Source: Janthinobacterium sp. J1-1 (lineage in GTDB: Bacteria > Pseudomonadota > Gammaproteobacteria > Burkholderiales > Burkholderiaceae_D). From it: a stretch of 64,000 bases of DNA. The stretch is taken from NCBI RefSeq assembly GCF_030944405.1, contig NZ_CP132339.1:4650001-4714000 (forward strand). Direction: 5' to 3'. Below are positions 50,805 through 60,741 of this stretch, piece by piece. A program made the position numbers and the translations under genes. Position 1 is the stretch's first letter. The number at the start of each line of letters is the position of its first letter. The notes under the pieces were generated by a model, which ran no database searches, had not been told where the DNA came from, and saw nothing but the letters and a program-made list of their open reading frames with translations.

Positions 50805-50935
50805 GCGCCTCTGCCAGTTTTCCTTGCCAGCTTTCCCTGTTCAGCACCACCGCCATCGATTATGATGCAGACACTGCCGCAACAGACGGCAGCCTTGTTG
50901 TATTGTCCTGCCATAGCGCCCTGAAAGCAGCAACC

Positions 50936-51154
50936 ATGAATCAGTTCAATGAAGGCGATATCGTCCGGGTCAAATGCGGTGGTCCCGACATGACGGTGGT
51001 ATGTGTCGATAACAATTATTTCTCGCAAGACGACAAACCGCTGGCCGTCTTCTGCATCTACGAAAAAGACCATTTCCTGTTCGAACAGGCGTATCCCGAA
51101 TATGCGCTCGACATCGTGCGCTACGAGAGGCGGCGCTATACGCGCGAAGACTAG
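50936..51154 (+). CDS. YodC-like small protein (DUF2158)
   Basis: 72 residues. FNEGDIVRVKCGGPDMTVV is the DUF2158 signature; the protein ends RRRYTRED. Function unknown. The ATG at 50936 was chosen because it gives the usual length; the frame is open upstream without support. Confidence 0.8.
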   Translation: MNQFNEGDIVRVKCGGPDMTVVCVDNNYFSQDDKPLAVFCIYEKDHFLFEQAYPEYALDIVRYERRRYTRED

Positions 51155-51239
51155 CAGTTAAGTACGCGAACGCACACAGGCACCCTTGCACGCATGCTAG
51201 ATTCATGACTCTGTGTTGAACCACCGCGAGGAGACTGTC

Positions 51240-51446
51240 ATGGAAACGCTGGAACTGCTGTTTGCGTCCCTGGTCAGGGAAACCGCCGAGTCCATCCGTG
51301 ATCGCCATCTGCCGTTTGCCATCAAGAATGACCAGGCCGCATGTTTTGCGTGGATGGATGCTCATCCGGTGTCCGGCTATGTGCAGGAAGCCTACCGTGA
51401 AATCGAGGAAACGGCGCTGCAGATCCGCGCCATACGCGCCGGTTGA
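51240..51446 (+). CDS. Small hypothetical protein
   Basis: 68 residues starting METLELLFASLVRETAESIR, preceded by a strong GAGGAGAC. Helical, acidic and amphipathic. No family recognised. The RBS quality supports a real gene. Confidence 0.65.
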   Translation: METLELLFASLVRETAESIRDRHLPFAIKNDQAACFAWMDAHPVSGYVQEAYREIEETALQIRAIRAG

Positions 51447-51501
51447 TCGCCTGGCGGCAGCGGTTATAATGCCGCGTTGATATGGCTGCTTGAGTGAACG
51501 A

Positions 51502-51753
51502 ATGGAAGATGTGAACGTACCGCTGGTGTTTCTGATCGCCTGCGCGCTGATCGCCTTGCTGGCCAAAAAGAACGGCCATTCCGGCTACTGGTTTTTTCTC
51601 GCCGCCATCCTGCCCAGCGTGCCGCTGTTGCTGCTGTTGCCGCACGTGGTGGGCGCCGGCTTGGCCATGCAGCCGGCCGTGAGGCTGCCGGTGGCACTGC
51701 TGGCGCCATTTGTCTGCCTGCTGTGCGCCTTGCGGCGCAAGCGTCAGAGCTGA
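51502..51753 (+). CDS. Small membrane protein
   Basis: 83 residues from ATG 51502 (an upstream TTG at 51490 is possible). Three hydrophobic stretches (VPLVFLIACALIALLA, YWFFLAAILPSVPLLLLLP, VALLAPFVCLLCAL) and a basic end RRKRQS suggest an inner-membrane protein. Family unknown. It converges with the next small gene. Confidence 0.62.
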   Translation: MEDVNVPLVFLIACALIALLAKKNGHSGYWFFLAAILPSVPLLLLLPHVVGAGLAMQPAVRLPVALLAPFVCLLCALRRKRQS

Positions 51754-51759
51754 ACCGGA

Positions 51760-51984
51760 TCAACGCATCGGTGCGCTGTCGGCCAGGCGCCAGCCGATGG
51801 ACAAGGCCACTTGCTGCGCCTCTTTTTCGTTGCTGCAATCATCATAATCGCAGGTGTCCTCATACGCGCCGCAGGCATGATTCTGGCTGATGAACGAGCC
51901 TACCCAGCGGCCGTCACGGCGCTGGGAAGCGGTTGCACTGATGGTGAATCCTTTGTGGATGGTGGGATTTTCCAACGACATCAT
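51760..51984 (-). CDS. Small hypothetical protein with Cys pair
   Basis: 74 residues from the first of two adjacent ATGs (MMSLENPTIHKG), with AGGAGG five bases upstream. The middle CGAYEDTCDYDDCSNEKE is cysteine- and acid-rich and could bind a metal. No family recognised. The strong RBS supports it being a gene. Confidence 0.65.
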   Translation of the reverse strand: MMSLENPTIHKGFTISATASQRRDGRWVGSFISQNHACGAYEDTCDYDDCSNEKEAQQVALSIGWRLADSAPMR

Positions 51985-52119
51985 AATTTCCTCCGCTAAA
52001 AAAACGTCAGCCACCTGACTTGACTCCAGTGTGCCGCAACGCAGCATCATGGTCTGTACGCTTGCCCACATTCCGCGCATGCGAACCCGGTTGACGCCCG
52101 GATCGGGTATGATTTCGCC

Positions 52120-52839
52120 ATGTGTGGACGATTTGATCAGAACGACACGGCGCGCACGCAGGCCGCCAGTTTCGGCTGGACCGACGCTGTCTTCGACAGC
52201 GAGGCCGAACCGCACCTGAATGTGTCGCCCGGCACCTACCGCCCGGTGATGCATATCGAAAACGGCGTACGCCGTGTCGATGATGTGTTCTGGGGCTACC
52301 GCCCCGCCTGGGCCACCGCCGCCGAACCGGCGCCGGGCAGGAAGAAAATCCCGATCGCCATCAACGCCCGCCTGGAAAAACTGGCCGGCAGCTATTGGAA
52401 ACCCTTGCTGCGCAACGGGCGCGGCATCGTCTGCGTGCACGGCTGGTATGAATGGACCGGTGAAAAGGGCGCGAAACAGCCCTGGCATATCCACCGCCAG
52501 GACCGTGCACCGCTGTTTTTGCTGGTGCTGGCGCACTTTGGCCCGTTCAAGCACCACCGCGAGGAATCAGGTTTCGTACTGGTCACGGCCGACAGCCTGG
52601 GCGGCATGGTCGACATCCATGACCGGCGGCCGGTGGCCGTCAGCCGCGAAGACGCGCACCGCTGGCTGGATCCCGCACTGACGCCGGACGCAGCGCTGCA
52701 CCTGGCGCGCACCTGCATGCTGGATGCCGAACTGTTCGCATGGCATGCGGTCGACAATCCGCTGGTGCCGGCGGCCCGCGCCAGAAAGACGCCGGCGCAA
52801 CCGCCGGGACAGGCATCGTTCGACTGGAATGCGGACTGA
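52120..52839 (+). CDS. yedK: SOS response-associated DNA-protein crosslinker YedK (SRAP)
   Basis: 239 residues. SRAP proteins attach covalently to abasic sites in single-stranded DNA through Cys2. MCGRFDQN at the start gives that cysteine; NARLEKLAGSYWKP and VCVHGWYEWTG follow, with the glutamate and histidine of the active site. The length is typical of HMCES/YedK. The gene stands alone between small genes and the DUF418 gene. No SOS box could be confirmed. Confidence 0.94.
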   Translation: MCGRFDQNDTARTQAASFGWTDAVFDSEAEPHLNVSPGTYRPVMHIENGVRRVDDVFWGYRPAWATAAEPAPGRKKIPIAINARLEKLAGSYWKPLLRNGRGIVCVHGWYEWTGEKGAKQPWHIHRQDRAPLFLLVLAHFGPFKHHREESGFVLVTADSLGGMVDIHDRRPVAVSREDAHRWLDPALTPDAALHLARTCMLDAELFAWHAVDNPLVPAARARKTPAQPPGQASFDWNAD

Positions 52840-52842
52840 TTT

Positions 52843-54015
52843 CTAGCGCGCCAGGCGCCGCCACAGCGCCTCGACCGGCCCCTGCCTGAAACGCGCCAGC
52901 CAGCAGCGGCTGATAACTATTTGCGCCACCATGATGGCCAGCGCCAGGGCCAGCATCTCGATCGGGCGCAGGCGCGCGCCCCATGCCAGGCCCCAGCCTT
53001 GCAACAGAAAAGTGCCCAGCAGCGATTGCGCCAGGTAATTGCTGAGCGCCATGCGCCCGACCGGCGCCAGCCAGCGCGCCAGTGCCGCCATCAGCGCGGG
53101 GCCGGCCAGCATCAGCGCCGCCACATAGCCGGCCGCCAGCAGCGGCCCGCCTGCATACAGCAGCAGCTCGAACAGCGTGCTGTTGTAGTTTGTTTGATAT
53201 GGATCAATTGTTTGCTGCAGCAGCACCGTGGCGGCCAGCAGGTTGAACGGCAAGCCCAGCCCCAGCCCAACGGCGAGCACGCGGCGCCACACATGGCGAT
53301 GGCGCCGCGGCTCGGTCAGCCAGCCCAGGCGCACCGACAAGATGCCCAGCGAGAACAGCACGATGACATGCGGCAGCATCACGATCACGAACAGCATCTG
53401 CATGGCATAGTCGCGCACGCGCAGGGCCGCCACCGCCAGCAGGCCGCCCTCGGTATAGATGGCATAGCGGCCGGCAAACTCCTGCAACTGGCGCGAGGTA
53501 TCAATCTCGGTCATGCCCGGGCTGGCCGGATACAGCAAGGCCATGAACAGCAGGAAGCCGCCCGCCAGCAGCCAGGCCAGGTTGCGGATGCGGCCCAGCC
53601 TGGCGGACGCCAGCGACAGGATCAGCATGCCGCCCAGCGCATAGGAGCTGAGCACGTCGCCGCTCCAGATCAAAAAACCATGCAGCAGGCCGATCAGCAG
53701 CAGCCAGCGCAGCCGCCGCTGGTAGGCCGTTTGTGCGGCCTGCCAGCTGCCCAGCTGCTGCCTGAGCGAGCGCGTATGCAGCGCAAAGCCGGCGCCGAAC
53801 AGGAAGGCAAAGATGGGATAGAACTTGAAATCGGCAAAGGCCGCCACCAGGAAAATGGCGGCCTGGTCCAGCCAAGGCGCGGAAGCGGGCAAGGTACCGT
53901 AGCGCAAGGACAAGGTGCCCCAGGCAAAGCCCCAGATATTGACCAGCAGGATGCCGAACACGGCGATGCCGCGCAGCACATCGAGTTGCGCCAGCCTGCC
54001 CGGCCGCACGCTCAT
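52843..54015 (-). CDS. DUF418/YeiB-type membrane protein
   Basis: 390 residues with about ten membrane segments. The start RLAQLDVLRGIAVFGILLVN is typical of YeiB-like proteins and GRMALSNYLAQSLLGTFLLQ is the DUF418 signature. They are acyltransferase-like membrane proteins of unknown function. The start overlaps the ldcA stop by 4 bp, so they are co-translated. Confidence 0.9.
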   Translation of the reverse strand: MSVRPGRLAQLDVLRGIAVFGILLVNIWGFAWGTLSLRYGTLPASAPWLDQAAIFLVAAFADFKFYPIFAFLFGAGFALHTRSLRQQLGSWQAAQTAYQRRLRWLLLIGLLHGFLIWSGDVLSSYALGGMLILSLASARLGRIRNLAWLLAGGFLLFMALLYPASPGMTEIDTSRQLQEFAGRYAIYTEGGLLAVAALRVRDYAMQMLFVIVMLPHVIVLFSLGILSVRLGWLTEPRRHRHVWRRVLAVGLGLGLPFNLLAATVLLQQTIDPYQTNYNSTLFELLLYAGGPLLAAGYVAALMLAGPALMAALARWLAPVGRMALSNYLAQSLLGTFLLQGWGLAWGARLRPIEMLALALAIMVAQIVISRCWLARFRQGPVEALWRRLAR

Positions 54016-54935
54016 CGGCTGGCGCGCGCCAGGGTCGGATAATCCTCTACCCGCAGGGTGAAACCGGCGTCATTCGAGCGCAAGTGCGCGTGGCCGCCGA
54101 ACGGCAAGGTCACGCGGCGGCGGATATGGCCGAATTCCAGGCCCGTCAGCACCGGCACGGGCAGGTGTCCACGCACATAGGCCAGCATGGCCTCGAAATC
54201 GTAGCCGTTCTCCATCGGCCCCAGTTTATAGCCTGAAAAGTCGCCCAGCAGCACGGCTTGCTGGCGGCCAAGCACGCCCGCATGCAGCAGTTGCAGCAGC
54301 ATGCGCTCGACCCGGTAGGGGTGCTCGTTGACATCTTCCAGGAACAGGATGCCGCCGTCGATCTGGGGGAAATACGGCGTGCCCAGCAGATGCACCAGCA
54401 TGGCCAGGTTGCCGCCCCACAGCTTGCCACGCACATCGACCTGGGGATTGCCATTCGATACGCCCGTGACGGTATGCGTGGGACCTGCCAGGCAGGACCA
54501 CAGCTGGTCCAGGGTAAATTGTTCCGGCTCGTCGCGCACAAAATCATCGCAGATCATGGGGCCGGCAAAACTGGCGCGGCCGGTCCTGGCCATCAGGCCC
54601 ATGTGGAAGGCCGTGAAATCGCTGTAGCCGACAAACAGCTTGCCGCTGTCGGCCATGGCCTGGAAATCGATCTCGGGCAGGATGCGGCTGATACCGTAGC
54701 TGCCGCGCAAGGCCAGCACCACCTGCACTTCGGGGTCCTGCGCGGCGGCATTGAGTTGCGCCAGGCGCCCTGCTTCCGTGCCGCCGAAGCGCTGGAACTT
54801 GTGCGCCGGATCGTAGTAATTGTGGACGGTGGCGCCTTGCGCCTGCAGGCGGGCGATGCCGCGCGCCAGCGCCGCCTCGTCGGGCGCGTAACCGCCGGGC
54901 GCCACGATGGCGATGCCGATTTCAGGAGTACTCAA
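54012..54935 (-). CDS. ldcA: LD-carboxypeptidase (muramoyltetrapeptide carboxypeptidase)
   Basis: 307 residues. Cleaves the terminal D-Ala from murein tetrapeptides in recycling. Family features: IVAPGGYAPDEAALARGIARL near the start, LRGSYGISRILPEIDF, the catalytic serine in FVGYSDFTAFH, and a glutamate in LFLEDVNEHPYR. No ATG exists at the right place; TTG at 54935 gives LSTPEIGIAIVAP, which aligns with homologues. Upstream in-frame sequence overlaps the next gene and is not supported. The stop overlaps the DUF418 start. Confidence 0.9.
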   Translation of the reverse strand: MSTPEIGIAIVAPGGYAPDEAALARGIARLQAQGATVHNYYDPAHKFQRFGGTEAGRLAQLNAAAQDPEVQVVLALRGSYGISRILPEIDFQAMADSGKLFVGYSDFTAFHMGLMARTGRASFAGPMICDDFVRDEPEQFTLDQLWSCLAGPTHTVTGVSNGNPQVDVRGKLWGGNLAMLVHLLGTPYFPQIDGGILFLEDVNEHPYRVERMLLQLLHAGVLGRQQAVLLGDFSGYKLGPMENGYDFEAMLAYVRGHLPVPVLTGLEFGHIRRRVTLPFGGHAHLRSNDAGFTLRVEDYPTLARASR

Positions 54936-54969
54936 TATAGTGGTTCCGGACAGTGGAGGAGTGTTCCGC

Positions 54970-55887
54970 TCAGGCTGGCTGCGAGCGCATCTGGGGCGCC
55001 ATCTTACCGTGCAGATGCACATCGATCAAGGCGAGGATGCGTTCGATCAGCTGTGGCGGCAGGTCGTGGCCCATGCCTTCGATCACTTCCAGCCGCGCGC
55101 CCGGAATCAGCGAGGCCGTATCGATGCCGCAGGCGAGCGGGATCAAGGGGTCGGCCGCGCCGTGTATCACCAGGGTCGGGCAGGCAATGGTGGGCAGCAG
55201 GGCCACCCGGTCGCCCGAGGCGCCGATGGCCACCATCTGGCGCAGCACGCCATCGGGACAGTTGGCGCGGGCCAGCGCCAGCGCGATACGCTGGTGCAGC
55301 ACCTTGTCGGCAACGGGATAAGCGGGGCTGCCCAGGGCGCGCACGGTGGCAGCCATATGCGCCACCAGTTCGGCCTGGCTGGCGTCCGCCTTCGGACGTT
55401 TCATCAAGGCATTACGCGCCACCCTGGTCGGGCCAGGCAAGCCGCGCCGGCTGCTGCTCGACATGATGGACACCAGGCTCGGCACGCGCTCGGGGGCGCG
55501 CGCCGCCATCACTTGCGCGATCATGCCGCCCATCGACACGCCGACCAGGTGGGCCTGGGCGATACCCAGGGCCGACAGCAGGCCCAGCGCATCGTTGGCC
55601 ATGTCGTCGAGCGTATAGGAACTTTTCAGAGGCCAGCCCAGTTTGCTTTTCAGATAGGCCAGTGGCAGGCTGGGCTTGCCGGCATGCGTCATCTTGCTCG
55701 ACAGCCCGACGTCGCGGTTGTCGAAGCGGATCACGCGAAAGCCCTGTTCGACGATGCCGTCGACAAAGGCGTCTGGCCAGGCGACCAGCTGCATGCCCAG
55801 GCCCATGATGAGCAGCACGCAGGGGTCTTGCGGATCGCCATGGCTTTCGTAAGCGATATCGAGGCCGTTGGCCTGGGTAGTTGCCAT
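54970..55887 (-). CDS. Alpha/beta hydrolase
   Basis: 305 residues, cytoplasmic. Features: LLIMGLGMQLVAWPDAFVDG (oxyanion region), VIRFDNRDVGLS, the nucleophile elbow VGVSMGGMIAQVMAA, and late LVIHGAADPLIP with GHDLPPQLIE for the aspartate and histidine. It is close to a proline-iminopeptidase/lactonase-like group of unknown substrate. It follows the HemS-like gene by 80 bp on the same strand. Confidence 0.88.
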   Translation of the reverse strand: MATTQANGLDIAYESHGDPQDPCVLLIMGLGMQLVAWPDAFVDGIVEQGFRVIRFDNRDVGLSSKMTHAGKPSLPLAYLKSKLGWPLKSSYTLDDMANDALGLLSALGIAQAHLVGVSMGGMIAQVMAARAPERVPSLVSIMSSSSRRGLPGPTRVARNALMKRPKADASQAELVAHMAATVRALGSPAYPVADKVLHQRIALALARANCPDGVLRQMVAIGASGDRVALLPTIACPTLVIHGAADPLIPLACGIDTASLIPGARLEVIEGMGHDLPPQLIERILALIDVHLHGKMAPQMRSQPA

Positions 55888-55967
55888 GATTGCCTTTCCG
55901 TTCAACGGCCGCGAGCACCAGCGCCGCGGCCGTGGGATCAGCATAGCATTTTACGGCTGGAACGGCA

Positions 55968-57131
55968 TTACTTGACGCGCGGCAGGCTATCGGCCAGGTC
56001 GTTCCACGCTTGCGGCTGCGGCTTGCCGCGCTCGCGCACGCCGAAGAAGGTCAGCACCTGCGTGCCTTCCTTGTCGAAAAACTCGATCGAGGTCACGCCG
56101 CCGCGCTTGACGACCCAGCCGCTGCGCAGGGCCGTGTCGCGGATATGCAGGTTGAAGTCGGGATCGAGCACATTATAAAAACCGCCGGCGGCCATGGTTT
56201 TTGCTATCTTGCCACTGTAGATCTGCGTCAGGCCCTGGTTGCCGAGGAAGACCATGATGGCGACCTTGTCTTTCGCCGCCTTGTCGAGCAAGGTGCGCAG
56301 CGCTTCCGGCGTCACGCGTTCGACCATGCCGGCCGGCGCCAAACGCAGCGCCTGTTCGCGGGTGAGTTTGAATTCACGCAGGATTTGCGCAAACTGGTGC
56401 ACGTCCGTCATCTCTTTCCAGGCCAGCTGGAATTCCTTCAGGTCGACCTCGGCGTCGGGCTTTTCCGCCGGCCTGGCCACGGCGGCCAGCACGTTCAGCT
56501 GGCTGTCCTGCTGCGGCGCGCGGAATGTGGCCAGCAGCTGGTCGAACACGGCCACGCCCGCCTCGCTGCGCACATAGACCTTGTGTACCGAGTCGCCCTG
56601 GGCGTCAAAAAATTGCAGGCTGCGCGACAGCTTGCCGTCGCGGCCCGGCTGGGCCACGGCAAACGCGTATTTCCAGTTTTCAAAGTGAAAGCGCAGGTCG
56701 ATCGCGCCGCCCAGGTAGCCGCCGGCGATATTGCGCTCGCGCGCTTCTTTTTCGGGATCCTGCTTGGCATCGGTCTGGTCCGACTTGTCGCCGGCCTGCT
56801 TGAATTTGCTGGCAACGCCGGTGGTTTCGATCACACCGTTTTCATTGCGCGTGATGGCTTGCACCAGGCCCAGGTCCAGCGCGGCGCGCATGATTTCGCG
56901 CGGCTGGTTGCCATCGGCCTGCAGGCGCGTGACGCCCTGGCCGAGATTGGTCGCCAGCAGCTGCGCTTCCGAGGCGCCCAGGGCGCGCGCCGCATCGCGG
57001 ATCTGCAGCTTGGGCTGTTCGGTGCGCAAGGTGGACCAGCGTTCCGCCAGGTTGGCTGGGGCCTGTGCTGAGGAAACGTTTGCGATCAGCAGGCTGCCTA
57101 GCAGGGAAAGAACGAGTTTGGATAAGGTCAT
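55968..57131 (-). CDS. HemS-like haem protein with signal peptide
   Basis: 387 residues. After a signal peptide (MTLSKLVLSLLGSLLIANVS, cleavage near residue 22) comes a HemS/ChuS-type body: RWSTLRTEQPKLQIRDAARAL opens the first half and FQLAWKEMTDVHQFAQIL, with a possible haem-ligand histidine, opens the second. HemS proteins degrade or shuttle haem in the cytoplasm, so an export signal is unusual. It lies 66 bp after a TonB haem-type receptor and is probably co-transcribed. An Asp/Lys-rich insert (KSDQTDAKQDPEKE) sits near residue 115. Family call is confident; location is not. Confidence 0.82.
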   Translation of the reverse strand: MTLSKLVLSLLGSLLIANVSSAQAPANLAERWSTLRTEQPKLQIRDAARALGASEAQLLATNLGQGVTRLQADGNQPREIMRAALDLGLVQAITRNENGVIETTGVASKFKQAGDKSDQTDAKQDPEKEARERNIAGGYLGGAIDLRFHFENWKYAFAVAQPGRDGKLSRSLQFFDAQGDSVHKVYVRSEAGVAVFDQLLATFRAPQQDSQLNVLAAVARPAEKPDAEVDLKEFQLAWKEMTDVHQFAQILREFKLTREQALRLAPAGMVERVTPEALRTLLDKAAKDKVAIMVFLGNQGLTQIYSGKIAKTMAAGGFYNVLDPDFNLHIRDTALRSGWVVKRGGVTSIEFFDKEGTQVLTFFGVRERGKPQPQAWNDLADSLPRVK

Positions 57132-57197
57132 GAATAGTCCATGTTGTTGAACAAGAAAAGAGCGGCACGGATAGCGCCGCTCTTGGTGAAAAACTGC

Positions 57198-59576
57198 TTA
57201 GTAATTGACGCTCAGGCTGGCCGCAACGTTACGGCCCGGCTTGGCATAGCGCTGGATTTCGCTGAGGTTGGCCGCCGACGTGCCGGCCGCCAAGGTGCGC
57301 GAAGCGGCGTAGTCCCAGTATTTGCGGTCCGTCAGGTTGTACACGCCAACGATGATCTTGGCGTTCTTGTGCACGTTCCAGTAGGTCGACAGGTCGAAGA
57401 TGGTATATGCCGGCACCTTGTAGCGGGCCGTCGTCACGCCCGAAATCACGTCATTGGGCGCCTGCTTGCTGTCCGCATGCACGGCCGTCAGCGCCAGGCC
57501 GAACAGCTGGTTCGCGTGGTCGTAGCCGAAAGTCAAGGCAGTCTTGGCCGGCGCCACCGACGCCAGGCCGTCGCGCAAACCGGTCTGGCTATTGGTGGCG
57601 CGGCCCTTGGCCACGCCGGTGGCCAGCTCAAGCCGATAGCCTTGCAAGCCTGGCGCAAACGCGCCCAGTTGCGCGCGCAGCGCCAGCTCGCCGCCCCAGG
57701 TGCGGGCGTTGCCGACATTTTCAGGACGGAACAGGCCTTGCACGATGGTGGGGTAATTGACCGGATCCGGGTCCTGCCCCACGTATTCGACCATGTCCTT
57801 GTAGTCGGTACGGTAGACGGAAGCGTGCAGCGCCAGGCCTTTCACGACATCGCCCTTGACGCCCAGTTCATAGGCGTTGCTGGTTTCCTTGCGCAAGTTC
57901 GGGTTGCCCAGCACGGCGTAACCGGTGCCGGTGCCCGTGTAGCTGAACGAATCATAGGTGCCGGTACGCTCGGCCGCCGTCGGCAAGCGCGTGCCGCGGC
58001 TGAACGTGGCATAGGCGTCGATCTGCGGCAGCACTTCCACCGACAGGGCCAGGCTCGGGGTGACGGTGGTATCGCTTTCCTTGCGGATTTCCTTCGCCGC
58101 GGCCGGCACGGCGATCACATAGTTCTGCAGGTTCTTCGGGTCCAGCGTGCGGCGTTCGACGCGCAGCCCCGGCGTCAGCACGGCCTTCTTGCCACCCAGG
58201 CTGAAGGTGTAGTCGTCGCGCGCATACAGCGCCAGCTTGCTGCTGTCCATGTCGGCCATACGGTTCTTGCGCGTGATCTGGTGCACGCCGGTGGCCACCA
58301 CGGTACGGTCTTCCAGCCATGGGCGGCGCGCCTTGTTCTGTTCGATCTGCAGGCCGTAGACCAGGGCATTGGCCTCATTGACCTGCTTGAACGCTTCGCT
58401 GGTCAGGCCGATAGTGTCATTCTTGAAGCTGGTGTCGATGGCGCGCTGGTACAGCACCCGTTGCGAGATATAGCGCGCGTCGGTGTGGTCCTCGATCTTC
58501 GAATTCTGCACATAGACCTTCGAGGTCAGGCGGTCGAACAGGGCCAGGTCCTTGAGCACCACGTCGTGGCCGAGGCTGACCCGGGTGCGGCGCGTGGTCG
58601 AATCCTGGAAGATGCCGTCCGGATAGCTGGCGGCCGTGATCTTGTTGTTGACGTCGCGCTTGTTCTTGCGCTCGAACATGTCGATCGTCAGGTCCAGCTT
58701 CTGTTCGCCCGGCAAGGCCCACACCAGCTTGGACAGCAAGGCGTTCGAGTGCCAGTCGTCCGGATTGACCGGCGTGCTGCCGGCGCTGTCGGTGGCGTCG
58801 CCATCGCGGCGCACATATACCGCCAGGCCCTGCAGGGCCGCGCCGATCTTGGCCGCGCCGGTTATGGTATGGGCATTGCTGCGGTTGGCGGTGGTGCGGC
58901 CGAATTTGTAGCCGATATACGTGTCCTGCCCTTCGCCCAGGTAGTCTTCCGGCGACTTGGTAATAAAGCTGACGCCGCCACCCAAACCAGGACTGGCGCC
59001 GCTGACGGCGGTGGTGCCCGAATCGATGCGCACTTCGCGGAAAGTTTCAGGATCAAAATAATCGCGGCCGGTGCCAAAGGCGTTCAGGGTCGAGCCGTCC
59101 GGTTTCGGCGCCGCATCGGGCAGCGCAATGCCGTCGACGTCCAGGCTGACGCGGTTGCCTTCCAGGCCGCGGATGTTGTAGCCCGTATTGCCGGCGCCAT
59201 CCCACACATTGCCGCCGCCCGAGTTGGCCACCGGCGCGCTGATCAACGGCTGGTAGCGCACGATGCCGCCCATTTCCGTCACGTTCTGGCGTTCCAGGTC
59301 TTCGCTGCGGATCACGGTCTTGCTGCCGGCGCGGCGCTCGTATTCCTGGCGCGAGTTGACGACGATTTCGGGAAAGGTCGGCAGTTTCGATGGTTCCTGC
59401 GCGGCCGTGCCGGCATTCACGGCAACCGGCGCGGCGGTTTGGGCCTGCGCCGGTAGCAGCGGCGCGGCAAACAGGCTCAGCAAGGCGGCGCGCAGCACCA
59501 GGTTGGGACGACGGGCGGCAAGGAAGGCTTGGGGTACGACAGGCGCAGCGCTACGCTGCAGTGGCACGATGGTCAT
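57198..59576 (-). CDS. TonB-dependent haemoglobin/transferrin-family receptor
   Basis: 792 residues. Signal peptide with cleavage after AQAQ (about residue 46), then a TonB-box/plug region (EIVVNSRQEYERR, SEDLERQNVTEMGGIVRYQP) and a long beta-barrel ending RNVAASLSVNY. The plug and barrel match the haem/haemoglobin receptor group. A Fur-like box lies about 100 bp upstream, and a HemS-like gene follows. It imports iron or haem across the outer membrane. Confidence 0.93.
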   Translation of the reverse strand: MTIVPLQRSAAPVVPQAFLAARRPNLVLRAALLSLFAAPLLPAQAQTAAPVAVNAGTAAQEPSKLPTFPEIVVNSRQEYERRAGSKTVIRSEDLERQNVTEMGGIVRYQPLISAPVANSGGGNVWDGAGNTGYNIRGLEGNRVSLDVDGIALPDAAPKPDGSTLNAFGTGRDYFDPETFREVRIDSGTTAVSGASPGLGGGVSFITKSPEDYLGEGQDTYIGYKFGRTTANRSNAHTITGAAKIGAALQGLAVYVRRDGDATDSAGSTPVNPDDWHSNALLSKLVWALPGEQKLDLTIDMFERKNKRDVNNKITAASYPDGIFQDSTTRRTRVSLGHDVVLKDLALFDRLTSKVYVQNSKIEDHTDARYISQRVLYQRAIDTSFKNDTIGLTSEAFKQVNEANALVYGLQIEQNKARRPWLEDRTVVATGVHQITRKNRMADMDSSKLALYARDDYTFSLGGKKAVLTPGLRVERRTLDPKNLQNYVIAVPAAAKEIRKESDTTVTPSLALSVEVLPQIDAYATFSRGTRLPTAAERTGTYDSFSYTGTGTGYAVLGNPNLRKETSNAYELGVKGDVVKGLALHASVYRTDYKDMVEYVGQDPDPVNYPTIVQGLFRPENVGNARTWGGELALRAQLGAFAPGLQGYRLELATGVAKGRATNSQTGLRDGLASVAPAKTALTFGYDHANQLFGLALTAVHADSKQAPNDVISGVTTARYKVPAYTIFDLSTYWNVHKNAKIIVGVYNLTDRKYWDYAASRTLAAGTSAANLSEIQRYAKPGRNVAASLSVNY

Positions 59577-59674
59577 GATGGTCCGGTGTCAGAGTGAGGG
59601 CTGGCTCTGGACCACGTTGCATCATGGCTGTGTGGGCAATTCGCTGGCGAAGGGGAAGTGATACTGTAACACGA

Positions 59675-59695
59675 ATCATTCTCATTTGAGAATGA
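59675..59695 (-). promoter_or_regulatory. Fur-like box upstream of the receptor
   Basis: CATTCTC (59677-59683), ATTT, GAGAATG (59688-59694): a 7-bp inverted repeat in the AT-rich pattern of Fur boxes, within the receptor's 203-bp upstream gap. Confidence 0.7.
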
Positions 59696-59779
59696 CCATA
59701 TTGGCCATGTAGATGTTATTTCGCAACAGTTATCAAAGAATATTAATTGCAGAGTGACCACATGTCACCCTGCCGTGGC

Positions 59780-60731
<952 letters not shown>

Positions 60732-60741
60732 AGTGTTTTTA

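Noticed and set aside
57141..59456. Long plus-strand frame opposite the TonB receptor
   Set aside because: Shadow of the receptor with no recognisable domain.
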